DNA of 64,000 bases from Asterochloris sp. CNOR1 (lineage: Eukaryota > Chlorophyta > Trebouxiophyceae > Trebouxiales > Trebouxiaceae), in contig OZ017750.1 of the NCBI GenBank assembly GCA_963969365.1, positions 1,240,001 to 1,304,000 of the forward strand. Direction: 5' to 3'. Made by a program: the position numbers and the translations under genes. Numbering within the stretch: position 1 is the stretch's first letter; every line of letters begins with the position of its first letter. Positions 1 to 8,384 of the stretch are shown piece after piece. Under the pieces are notes generated by a model. The model made no database searches. It saw only the letters and a list, made by a program, of their open reading frames with translations, and was not told the origin of the DNA.

Positions 1-1057
1 GGTGGTTGACGGAGTGCGCTCTCGAGCACGGTGCCCAAGTTGGTGGCAGCGGAAGCTCTGCTTGCCTCTGAGGAGGCGGTGTCGCTCTGTGGGTGGGCGT
101 CTGGTCAGGGCACCCAGATGCATGGGTTGTGGTCCCAGGTGAAGGTGTTGGCCGGTTGATGTGGTAGGTGGGTCGTGTGTAGTAGGGAGCTGAGTCAGCG
201 GCTCGTGCCAGGCGCATGGCGTCGTTGACGGTGGATGGCTGCTGAAGCTCCACGTGGAGGCGAATCTGGGGCTTCAGGCCCTTCACAAACTAGTAGATGG
301 CATCCGCGGGGTGCATGTGTGGAACTTCCAGGAGTAGGCCTGAGAACTGGTTGGCGTAGTCTGTGACAGAGGTGCGTTGCCTGAGGTTCTCCATGTTGTC
401 TCTGGCGATGCGCTCAGCATCAAGGGTCTGGAAGGCCTCAAGGAAGGCAGCCTTGAAGGTTGTCCAGGTGGTTGGTGGGCTTCCGGAAGCTTCTTGGGTG
501 CGCCACCAGGTTCTTGCAGCTCCAATGAGGAAGGACACGGCGGGGGGCACGGCCTGTGCGGTGCCCAGGAGTCCTGAGAGGGTGAGGTAGAGTGTCATCT
601 GGTGCAGCCAGTTGGATGCTGCACCACTGCGGCGGTCTCCTTGGAACTTGCCTGGCTTGGGTGGTTTGGGTGGCTTGGGTGCTGAGTGGACAGCCTGCTG
701 TGCGCTGAGCTGCTGTAGGGCACTGGTGGCTGTGACCAGGGAAGCCTCGAGCTGCATGATCCTGGCTTGCATGGCTGCTGGGTCCATGGGGAATGATCGA
801 ACAGAACCTCCGAAACCAAGTTGTGGCCCAGGGGTCACATGGTTGCTATGGACTTGGGCCCTGAGGCCAGGTACAAGGTTGTGAGGTGTGTGAAGTATGA
901 GAGGTCTCCTAGCAAGGTGAACAGAGTGCCATATATACCATATCATTATCAATATTTATAAAGGTAAGCTCATGGCAGGTGCAGTGGAAACTTCTGGCAG
1001 GTGAGTAGAAGTGTCTGGCAGGTCTGGTAGGTTTCTAGTAGGTAGCTGTGTGCTACA
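1..1057 (-). mobile_element. Gypsy-type LTR retrotransposon fragment (LTR + gag), broken
   Basis: The 5' portion of a Ty3/Gypsy-type element is read on the minus strand. The LTR (822-1057) is followed leftwards by a gag region (about 790 down to the window edge). The gag product has an Ala/Gln-rich start, a Pro-Lys run (PKPPKPPKPGKFQGDR) and a retrotransposon-gag segment with an AARTWWRTQ-like motif and DYANQFSGLLLEVP, typical of capsid domains of plant and algal Gypsy elements. No pol domains lie inside the window, so the rest lies to the left or is lost. It is a fossil, broken at least where seen. Family assignment is from motif recognition only. Confidence 0.75.
822..1057 (-). repeat. Gypsy LTR, left copy
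   Basis: A 236 bp LTR starts TGTAGCACAC (at 1057 on the minus strand) and ends in CCACA at 822, so it has TG...CA ends. It contains a TATATA box near 930-940. It matches the LTR at 5006-5248 on the opposite strand, with roughly a dozen substitutions and a few small indels by eye, suggesting a moderately young family. Confidence 0.85.
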
Positions 1058-2023
1058 GACAGAGTGAAGGCATCTGACCAAGATGACCGTCCAGCAGCAG
1101 TCGGGCGGACCAGCAGGGCCAGGGAGAAAGATGAAAAGGTGTTTCAGGGGGTCATCACTGGAAGGCCTCGTCGAGCTGCTGCTGCATACCAGGTGGAAGG
1201 GGGGGCAAACATCGTTATGTCAGAGCGGCGAGGCGTGAATCACCCACTGAGAGGTGAATGTTTAGTCTTCGTCCATGGATCCGAGGTTGGGCTGCTAGCA
1301 GCCCACCATAGCGGGCGGCCACTCAGCATGCTTCGGAAAAGACGGGACGCGGCTATGCAGACTGTCATCAATCAAGCAGCACTCCTTCCAGCCAGCTATC
1401 AGTCTGGGGTTGCCCTGGTGTACGTCCTGTCCCGGCCTCCGAACACCTTGAGCCCGTGGGTCCTTGAGCTCGCACCTCACAGCCGTTGCAGACAAGTAGC
1501 CAGTGGACAAGGCCACTGGATGCTGGCTTGGCTGTCAACCCCGTACCGTGTCTGTTACCGGACGGTTGCAGAAGTTGGTGGGGAGCGGGCTCCACGTGTC
1601 CTTGCAGCCCCTCTCATCTCATCTTAGTGTTCTGGCCGAGCACCGCCCTTGCTGCGCAAGCGAGACGCCCCTTGGCCAAGCGTGATCGGTGGCGGGTGCT
1701 CCATCAGGGCAGCCTCTAGGGTTGGGTCTCTTTGGAGCCTGCCGATCATCTGCAAACTGGGAGGAGCTCCTCTGCACGTTGTCTCCCTTGTAAGGGAGCT
1801 GAGCACCCGAGAACGACATCGCCTTGTCGGCCTCACGGCAGCGGGGATCAGGCGAGTTCCAGAAAGCGGGCCGAGCCTGAGACAAGGGTCCGCCCCACTT
1901 GGATGTCGGTAGGCCCGGCCAGATTGCTGGGTGGAACCGAGGACTGAGCGTGCTTCTCGTTGCTGGGGGAGCCTCGCCATCTGGACTCAACAAGGACCGC
2001 TGGGAGGTGGGTAAGGGGCCTGT
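1058..2023. other. No recognised gene; flank between retroelements
   Basis: Long open frames exist on both strands but none resembles a protein family, and they look like products of GC-rich composition. The only structure seen is a 24 nt stretch at 1065-1088 that recurs with one mismatch at 7205-7228. Confidence 0.5.
1065..1088 (+). repeat. 24 nt dispersed repeat, copy 1
   Basis: TGAAGGCATCTGACCAAGAT plus GACC, shared at 23 of 24 positions with 7205-7228. It lies 8 bp outside the left Gypsy LTR. Confidence 0.6.
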
Positions 2024-2052
2024 TGTTGAAGGATTGGCGGTGGCTGGCTATT
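2024..2052 (-). repeat. Truncated Copia LTR end
   Basis: About 28 bp matching the terminal part of the Copia LTR (TGTTGAAGGATTGGCGG and on), after which similarity stops. It is a remnant of the 3' LTR. Confidence 0.65.
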
Positions 2053-2807
2053 TGGCCCGCGCTTGGCGGCACCAATGTCTCTGCCATGCTGCCTGATGGA
2101 GCAGCATGTGGGCCCAAAGTTGAACTTGGTGCCCCGCCCAGTTGCCGTGGTGATGGAGAACAGGTTGGCGGCTGCTGTTGGGATGTAGAGAACACCCTTC
2201 AGCACAACGGTTGCTCTGTCTGTCTCCAAGAGAGCATCGCCCATGGCCTGGGCCTCGCCAATGGTGCCATTGGCAAAGCAGACCGTGATGTTGCGATCTG
2301 CTGCCCTGACGTTGCTGAGCAGGTCCTTGTTGCCTGTGATGTGGTTGGATGCTCCTGAGTCCAGCACCCAGTCCATGTCCCAGTTGACGAATGTGGCCCC
2401 CATGGCAGCCACGTTGCGGTGGCCACTGTCTCCCATGCTGGGATTGGGGCCACTGGGGCTCCAGCGTGCCCAGCTGTGCCCTCTCTGCTCGTCCCGCTTC
2501 TTCTTCTGACACTCTGCCTTGAGGTGTCCCCGCTTGCCACAGTACCAGCACTCCTTGGCATTGCCTGAGCTGCCAGTGCCAGCTCTGTGCTGTGGCTTAC
2601 TGGCCTTGTTGGTGAAGAGGGCACGGTTGTCAGCCCTTTCTCCGCCGCCCAGTCGCTGCTCTGCTTGCAGCAGCTTGGCCAGCACGGCCCCCAGCTCCAG
2701 CTTGCTATCTGTAATCTCCAGGACAGCCACGACGGTGTCAAACTCCCTGGGCAGCCCAGCCAGGATGCACATGATGAGCTCCTGATCCTCCACAGTGTGG
2801 CCAGCGG

Positions 2808-3062
2808 TGTTGAAGGATTGGCGGTGGCTGGCTAGCAAATGTGTTACAGGTGTAGTGTGTGTGTGGCCCAAGGCCACATATACACTGGTCAACGGTCAAG
2901 CATATTAGTTCATGGAAGCTGCTATGAGTTGATGTGAAGGCTCCAGAAGAGTCTGTTCCAGAAGCTTCTTGAACATGCAGGGTAGATTGCAGAATGTTCT
3001 TGACCAGTGTGGGACACTCTCACAGGCTGGACTGGCATGTCTGGTCTGACTGCCTCTCAACA
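2808..3062 (-). repeat. Solo Copia LTR nested in the same family's gag region
   Basis: 255 bp copy of the Copia LTR with no adjacent internal sequence of its own. It is flanked on both sides by the 5 bp AGCGG (2803-2807 and 3063-3067), a perfect target-site duplication of the length Copia integrases make. This marks an insertion into an older copy followed by LTR-LTR recombination. Confidence 0.88.
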
Positions 3063-3550
3063 AGCGGCCAGCAGCTGATCCCGCATGTCTGTGGCCCGGT
3101 TCACGTACTGGACCAGAGGCTCATGGGGCTCCTTGCGTAGGCTGTTGAGCTCTCTCTTGAGGTGTAGCTGCCTTGCTGTGCTCTTGGCTTGGTAGACTGC
3201 CTCCAGCTTCTGCCAAGCCTCTGCTGCTGTCGTTGCCTTGGACAGCATATGTAGGTGGTGGTCCTTGACGTGGAGAGACAGCTGAGCCAGTGCCTTCTCG
3301 TCTGCTCCAGCCTTGGGCTCACCCTGCCCAGACACAGCGCCCCAGAGGTCCTTGATGGTGAGGAAGGCCTTCATCTTGACGCTCCATACAGCATAGTTGT
3401 CTGTGTCCAACTTGTCAACGTCCACATTGGTCATCTTGGTCCCAGGTGTAGTCTTGCCTTCCTTTGCTGTGCCCACTCCTCTGGTGGTTGGCTCCTTAAG
3501 GCAGAGACGGCTTCTGTGGCTGGCAGCCGGCGAGGACTGGGCCCATAACC

Positions 3551-3806
3551 TGTTGAAGGATTGGCGGTGGCTGGCTAGCAAATGTGTTACAGGTGAAGTG
3601 TGTGTGTGGCCCAAGGCCCTTATATACACTGGTCAACGGTCAAGCATATTAGTTCATGGAAGCTGCTATGAGTTGATGTGAAGGCTCCAGAAGAGTCTGT
3701 TCCAGAAGCTTCTTGAACATGCAGGGTAGATTGCAGCATGTTCTTGACCAGTATGGGACACTCTCACAGGCTAGACTGGCATGTCTGGTCTGACTGCCTC
3801 TCAACA
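3551..3806 (-). repeat. Copia 5' LTR
   Basis: 256 bp LTR, minus strand, starting TGTTGAGAGG at 3806 and ending CCTTCAACA at 3551, i.e. TG...CA. A TATA-like TATATA lies near 3610. It is nearly identical to 2808-3062. Confidence 0.85.
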
Positions 3807-4254
3807 GGATGCACCGCGGAACCCTTTGCGGAGCCGGGACGCCTGTATTTCGTTCTGACCTTGACGCCTCGAGGTCCTGTGCGTCTTGTGCGTGCCTGCT
3901 TCTGAGTCGCACTGCAGACCAACCTTCTGCCAGAGCTGTCGGCAAGTGAGCTAGAGCAGTTTGCAGCTCCAGGTAGGAGACCTGCTGTGCGGCTGGTAGG
4001 TGTGCCTTGTACCCATGCAAGCCCACCTGCCGGCTTCACGCCACTGCCTGCTCAAACCGCAAGGCTCTCCTGCTGTTGGGACTCCAGCCGATGGCTTCCA
4101 AGAGATGCTAGAGAGAACGCCTGGCTGATGGTGGCTTGCACACGACCTGGCACATATGTGGAAGACGTACAATGCTCACTTGGTGTGCATCGCTGCAGCG
4201 ATCTGGCATGCCTTGTTCGCCGTGTAACCTGTGGCAGACCCACTGTTCAGAGTG
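3807..4254. other. No recognised gene
   Basis: Sequence between the Copia LTR and the repeat-bearing 3' part of the right Gypsy fragment. No conserved protein segment was recognised on either strand. It may be eroded internal Gypsy sequence. Confidence 0.4.
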
Positions 4255-4262
4255 CTTCGCAG

Positions 4263-4890
4263 CGCCTGGTCCTTGGATTCTGGTGGGACCAGGTCCTTGG
4301 ATTCTGGTCCGCAAGGTGCTCTGTAACCGGGTGGTCTCTGCGATGCTGTGGTCTCTGCGATGGTGTTGTCTCTGCGATGGCATGGTCTCTGCGATGGTGT
4401 TGTCTCCGGTGTCTTAGGATCCATGATGTGGCACAAGCTGTGGTAGTCACTGAGGTGTTGTGGTCTGGGAGTTGCTGCCCAAGGGTCACCCCTGCCTGAG
4501 CCGGTCCGCTCTAGTCTGCAAGGATGTCCCTTGGACTTGGGTAGTCTTGGTCTGGGTTGTCGACACCACCCGGGCACAGAGCACCTTGCGGACCAGAATC
4601 CAAGGACCTGGACACCCATCACAGATCACAGTGGACCCAATGAGACCCAAAGACAACACCATTGCAGAGAGCATCACCTGGGCACAGTGCACCTTGCGGA
4701 ACAGATCCAAGGACCTGGCCACCCAGCACAGATCCCCAGTGAGACACCAAGGACCCTGCAGACTAGAGCGCACTGGCTCAGGCATGGGTGAGACACCAAG
4801 GTCAACACCGACGTCATCGCAGCAAACTACTACAACCTCGTCATGGAGTGAGCACAGTGCACTTTGCGGCCAAGAATCTAAGGACCCGAG
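4263..4890. repeat. Dispersed direct and inverted copies of a 35-40 bp unit
   Basis: A unit of the form GCACCTTGCGGACCAGAATC followed by CAAGGACC occurs forward near 4574, 4682 and 4851, and in reverse orientation near 4266-4285 and 4291-4323. A second inverted pair joins about 4493-4522 to 4757-4786. The block can fold into large hairpins and is probably noncoding sequence of the Gypsy family. Confidence 0.7.
4331..4405 (+). repeat. Minisatellite, about 17 bp unit
   Basis: About four imperfect copies of a 16-18 bp unit built on GTCTCTGCGATGGTGTT lie in tandem, inside the 3' region of the Gypsy fragment. Confidence 0.75.
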
Positions 4891-5005
4891 CAACCAACGC
4901 AGACCACATTGGACCACAGCAACGCAACGCACTTGGCACATCCCAACGTGCGCCACACAACATGGAGCCCTCCCCAAGGAGCTTCAGTATTAAAGGGGGG
5001 AAGGA

Positions 5006-5248
5006 TGTAGCACACAGCTACCTACTAGAACCTACCAGACCTGCCAGACACTTCTACTGCACCTGCCAGAAGTTTCCACTGCACCTGCCAGAACCTTCCA
5101 TGAGCTTACCTTTATAAATGATAATAATATGGTATATATAGCACTCCGTTCACCTTGCTAGCGGACCTCTCATACTTCACACACCTCACATCCTTGTACC
5201 TGGCCTCAGGGCCCAAGTCCATAGCAACCATGTAACCCCTGGGCCACA
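5006..5248 (+). repeat. Gypsy LTR, right copy
   Basis: 243 bp LTR, TGTAGCACAC...GGGCCACA, with TATATATAG near 5133. Compared with the left copy it carries a short extra block inside a run of CCTGCCAGA-type repeats. Confidence 0.85.
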
Positions 5249-6732
5249 CCGGCAGTGACAGACAGCAGGCCAACAAGTGCCTGGGATCTGAAAAGCCAGC
5301 CAGTCAGCTATTCAGCTGCAACCTCACCTTGCTGGGGCTGTCTACGACTCCGGAAAACCTTGGGCCACAGGGGAGCCAGGCAGCTCACTTGGCCTGAGGC
5401 TGAAGATGGCATGGCGCAAGACGTACACCGTGGTGGCGGCGTCGCCCAGGCTACACTCCCCACGTTGCTGACACGGTGCGGCGTTTGACAGGCCGGCTGC
5501 CTGACCTGCTGGAGGCCACAATGGGCAACACAAGGCTGCCTCTGCAGGGCAACCTGCCTCATGGGAGAGGAGCAACCCCCTTCTCCTCAGCTGGTACGCA
5601 GGCCATCCTGGGCCTTGGGCTGCAATCCAGCGCCCTGATGAGCGCAACGCAACGGCACAACCCCAAGAGGGAGGGCCGCCAATGCCTTTTGGCTGAGCAC
5701 CGCGGCGGGCTAGTGCACACCAGGCTGAGTCGCCCAGGCGGCTGCGGAACATGCAGGACGATCAACTGCCTTCCTCCTGGGGCTGCTGCCGGGAGCCCTG
5801 AGGCCCTGTGCACGAGGGCAGCCATCTTGCGGCGGGCCTAAGGTGGGCGGGGCGACTGCACTGCCAGGGATCACGGGTGACGGTCCCCAAGGGTCTGTTG
5901 GTGATGCGCAGGCCCGTGCGAGGGGGGCCCCAGGCAGGTTGAAGCCGCTTTGCCTGCCTGCACGCCGCAGACATGGACAGCTGAGCCAGGACTGCTGCCC
6001 CCTCTCCTCCACTTCCTCCCAGGAGTGGCACATGTGGCTTCAGCTCCTGAACGTCAGTGAGCGCTCCCGGCGTTGCTGATGACTCACAGTGGTCACAGGG
6101 GTGCTCATGAGCCTGGCTGCAATGCTGGGTTGGTGCAGTGGACCAGAGGGCATGCGTCAGAGCTGCACCCACAGATGTTCCAGCCGACGTGTGGAGCAGA
6201 GGGGCCGGCAGGTCAAGGCGAGGTAGCCTGACTGGAGCTGGCAGCGAGCTGCAGCTGGCCACAGATCAGGCTGATCACACAGCAGAGGCCTAGGCCTTGC
6301 CTGTGGTGCTGGGCTTCCTGCTCCACCTGCGGCTGCCGCATGGCCACACCTGTGTGCGCCTGCCGCTGCCGCGCACCAACCCAGGACCGTGACGGACGAC
6401 TCCCGCTTGAGCACTGCCTTTGCCAGGATGCAGGAAGTGCTCCCAGAGGCCGCCTCTTGCAGCCGCCGGCAGGTCGGACGCTGCGCCGTGTCAGCCCTGG
6501 ACTGCCATACTGCAGTGTCCGCTGTCTCCTTCCCAAGCTGCAGGGCGAGTCCCATGGGAGTGCATGGCGGCTGCCGGGACCTCACTGTCCTGTGCAAGCC
6601 CCTCTGACATGTGCCGCAGCAGGAGGTGTACGCACCAGGACGAGCTGGGGTCAGCAGCTGGCACCTGTCTGCCGGCCAGGCCAGAAAGGGATGAGGTCAA
6701 CTGATTGACGCGCACAGAACTGCCGTGCTCCC
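5249..6732. other. Gene-poor stretch, nothing recognised
   Basis: Open frames up to about 160 codons occur on both strands (for example minus 6262-5762), but they are Ala/Pro/Arg/Cys-rich, overlap one another and show no conserved motif. I see no gene, RNA or element I can name. Confidence 0.45.
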
Positions 6733-6852
6733 ATGCTACGGTCATACCATCCAGAATAACCCCGTTCTCGTCCGATCACGGAAGGCAAATTGGACTGAGC
6801 CTGATCAGTACTACGTTGGGTGACCATGCGGGAATATCTTGTGCTGTAGCGT
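6733..6852 (+). rRNA. 5S ribosomal RNA gene (single, divergent)
   Basis: About 120 nt resembling eukaryotic 5S rRNA. The 5' end GCTACGG (6735-6741) pairs with CTGTAGC (6844-6850) to close helix I. GGTCATACCA follows, as in other 5S RNAs, then the loop/helix segment CCCGTTCTCGTCCGATCACG, then the domain TAGTACT-like TCAGTACTACGTTGGGTGACC, which fits the conserved loop E / helix IV region. A T-run (TTTT at 6852-6855) directly after helix I could end RNA polymerase III transcription. No tandem copies are visible, so this is a lone copy outside any array, or a 5S-derived pseudogene or SINE head. The middle part departs from usual algal 5S RNAs. Confidence 0.8.
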
Positions 6853-7405
6853 TTTGTCTTGTGCATCCTTCGCCGTGACTGAACAAGCAGACAAGGTGAC
6901 CACGCGACCTTGCTTTTGCTAAGGGAGGAGCCTGTCACGCATGAGCAGAGACCTCTGCAGCGCCTGGGCCTCGCCCCCTCTGCCAGGGGCAGGTGTTGCC
7001 TGGGCGGACCAGCAGGGCCTGTGACGTGCCACAAGCACTGCAGCTGGCCATAGTTCAGGGCTCTCCGTCTCAGCAAGAGGTGCTGCAACTTGCCTGGCAG
7101 CTGCCAGCGGCTGGTCAGTGTCACCAAAGGCCCTGTGCCCATCCACATTGCAAGAGCTGCTGCCGCGCATCAGACCCTGGCCTCCTACAAGGCATCCAAC
7201 GGAATGAAGGCATCTGAGCAAGATGACCATTCAGCGTCATATGAATCATAGTGTTTCGCATTGCCACATGTGAGCAGCGGCCGTTCTGTCAAAGCAGTCC
7301 TGCTTTGCACACTTGCACCTTTGGCCTTCACTTCCACCTTGCTGCTAAACTGCTGAGTGTGTCCGCAGAGCCATGAGGGCAGCCTGAGGTCTCCGCTGGA
7401 CATGC
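6853..7405. other. Intergenic, nothing recognised
   Basis: No gene seen. It contains the second copy of the 24 nt repeat (7205-7228). Confidence 0.4.
7205..7228 (+). repeat. 24 nt dispersed repeat, copy 2
   Basis: Matches 1065-1088 with one mismatch. The similarity does not extend clearly on either side. Confidence 0.6.
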
Positions 7406-7858
7406 CTAGTGGATGGTGTTCAGGCCCAGCTCCTGCCACTGGGCAGTGTGCTTTTCCTGGCTTTGAAGCCCCTCCCGCAGGTCCTCTGTCTCCTCCAGTG
7501 GGGGTACCAGCCCCTCAGGCAGCGGAATGTCTGCACGGGCAACAAGCATCCTTTTTCTCTGGGATTGACGCCCAAAGCGCATGGCATGCTCGCCCTCTTG
7601 GCCACCCTCACCATCATCTGGCAATGTGTCCTGCCTCCATGCCTCATCAAGCACATCCAGGAGGTTTGCGTGGGTGGTGAGGCTGTAATGGAGGCTCTGA
7701 GACATGACGTGAGCGATGGGTTGGAAGGAGGCAAGTTGAAGACCTTGCAAGGGCTTGCAGGCCAGATCAGGTTGGCTGCTGCTCCGACACGCCCGGGAAT
7801 GCGCTGCTCGACTGACTGATGCGCTGGCAGTGATCCTGCTATACTTCTGACTTTGCAA
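7406..7858 (-). CDS. Hypothetical protein, possible exon(s)
   Basis: An open minus-strand frame whose lower part has balanced, protein-like composition (segments HVMSQSLHYSLTTHANLLDV and LPEGLVPPLEETEDLREGL) and ends in a stop at 7406. The upper part is Ser/Ala/Arg-rich, and a splice acceptor near 7790 is possible, so only the lower 300 bp may be coding. I do not recognise a family. It may be the last exon of a minus-strand gene whose earlier exons lie towards 8000-8700, where nothing conserved was seen. The opposite strand is also open, so a shadow frame is not excluded. Confidence 0.3.
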   Translation of the reverse strand: MQSQKYSRITASASVSRAAHSRACRSSSQPDLACKPLQGLQLASFQPIAHVMSQSLHYSLTTHANLLDVLDEAWRQDTLPDDGEGGQEGEHAMRFGRQSQRKRMLVARADIPLPEGLVPPLEETEDLREGLQSQEKHTAQWQELGLNTIH

Positions 7859-8384
7859 GTCATGCCAGCGTTTTGTATTGCCTTGAGAGCCAGGCCTTTG
7901 CAGTCAGGTGACTGCAATGCTTCTTGATGAGGATGGAAGCCCTCTGCCTGTCGACACCTGAACTTATCACCATGTGCTGCAGGGAAGTTGAGGGCTGCAG
8001 CCCTTGTTCTGAGACAATGTGGCACTACAGACAGGGCAGGTAGCCACTTATTGACAGGGGCCGTGCCATACGCCCAAGGCAGGTGGGGCAGTCAGTGTTG
8101 CTTCTGCCCGCGGCATCTCTTCCCTGGCCAAAGCCTCACAGTTGGCTGAAGGCAACGTGGGCCCAGAGCAAGACGGAGCAGTTCTTCAAGGCGAGCGCAG
8201 AGTGTGGCAGCCGTGAGAGGATGCCAGGCAGATGGGCAGGTGCCGACATTGCGCCGCATCGCCATGGCAAGCCCTCATCACAGACCCGATGCAGGCTTGC
8301 ATGACCCTGGCGATTTTCATGCAATGCAGAGTGCAGCTGGTCAGGTGGCATAGCAACGGTCACTACACCTCCTGCGTGCTGCAG

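Larger units (their letters stand above)
2024..3806 (-). mobile_element. Ty1/Copia LTR retrotransposon, broken, with nested solo LTR
   Basis: Minus-strand Copia-type element. Its 5' LTR is at 3551-3806. Below it lies a gag region (about 3550-3063 and 2807-2550) with the NYAVWSVKMKAFL motif of Copia/UBN2 gag proteins and a zinc knuckle (CWYCGKRGHLKAEC) near 2540-2500. An aspartic protease follows, with WVLDSGASNH near 2380-2345. Integrase, reverse transcriptase and RNase H are absent, and only the end of a 3' LTR remains at 2024-2052. A solo LTR of the same family sits in the gag region at 2808-3062. The element is a broken fossil. The LTR copies differ at only a handful of positions, so activity of the family looks recent. 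Confidence 0.85.
4255..5248 (+). mobile_element. Gypsy-type fragment, 3' end with repeats, polypurine tract and LTR
   Basis: Plus-strand 3' end of a relative of the left Gypsy fragment. A repeat-rich untranslated stretch (4255-4900) leads to a polypurine tract at about 4992-5004 (AAAGGGGGGAAGGA), directly followed by the LTR at 5006. A PPT abutting a TG-starting LTR is diagnostic of the 3' end of an LTR element. No coding domains are recognisable here. It is a broken fossil. Together with 1-1057 it forms an inverted pair of related LTRs about 4 kb apart. Confidence 0.75.

Noticed and set aside
1064-1627. 187-codon plus-strand frame between the retroelements
   Set aside because: No conserved motif, composition like noncoding GC-rich DNA, and several overlapping frames on the other strand.
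5762-6262. 166-codon minus-strand frame
   Set aside because: Ala/Pro/His/Cys-rich with no family signal. The neighbouring frames are equally open, so it is probably chance.
7409-7819. 136-codon plus-strand frame
   Set aside because: Opposite-strand shadow of the more protein-like minus frame.
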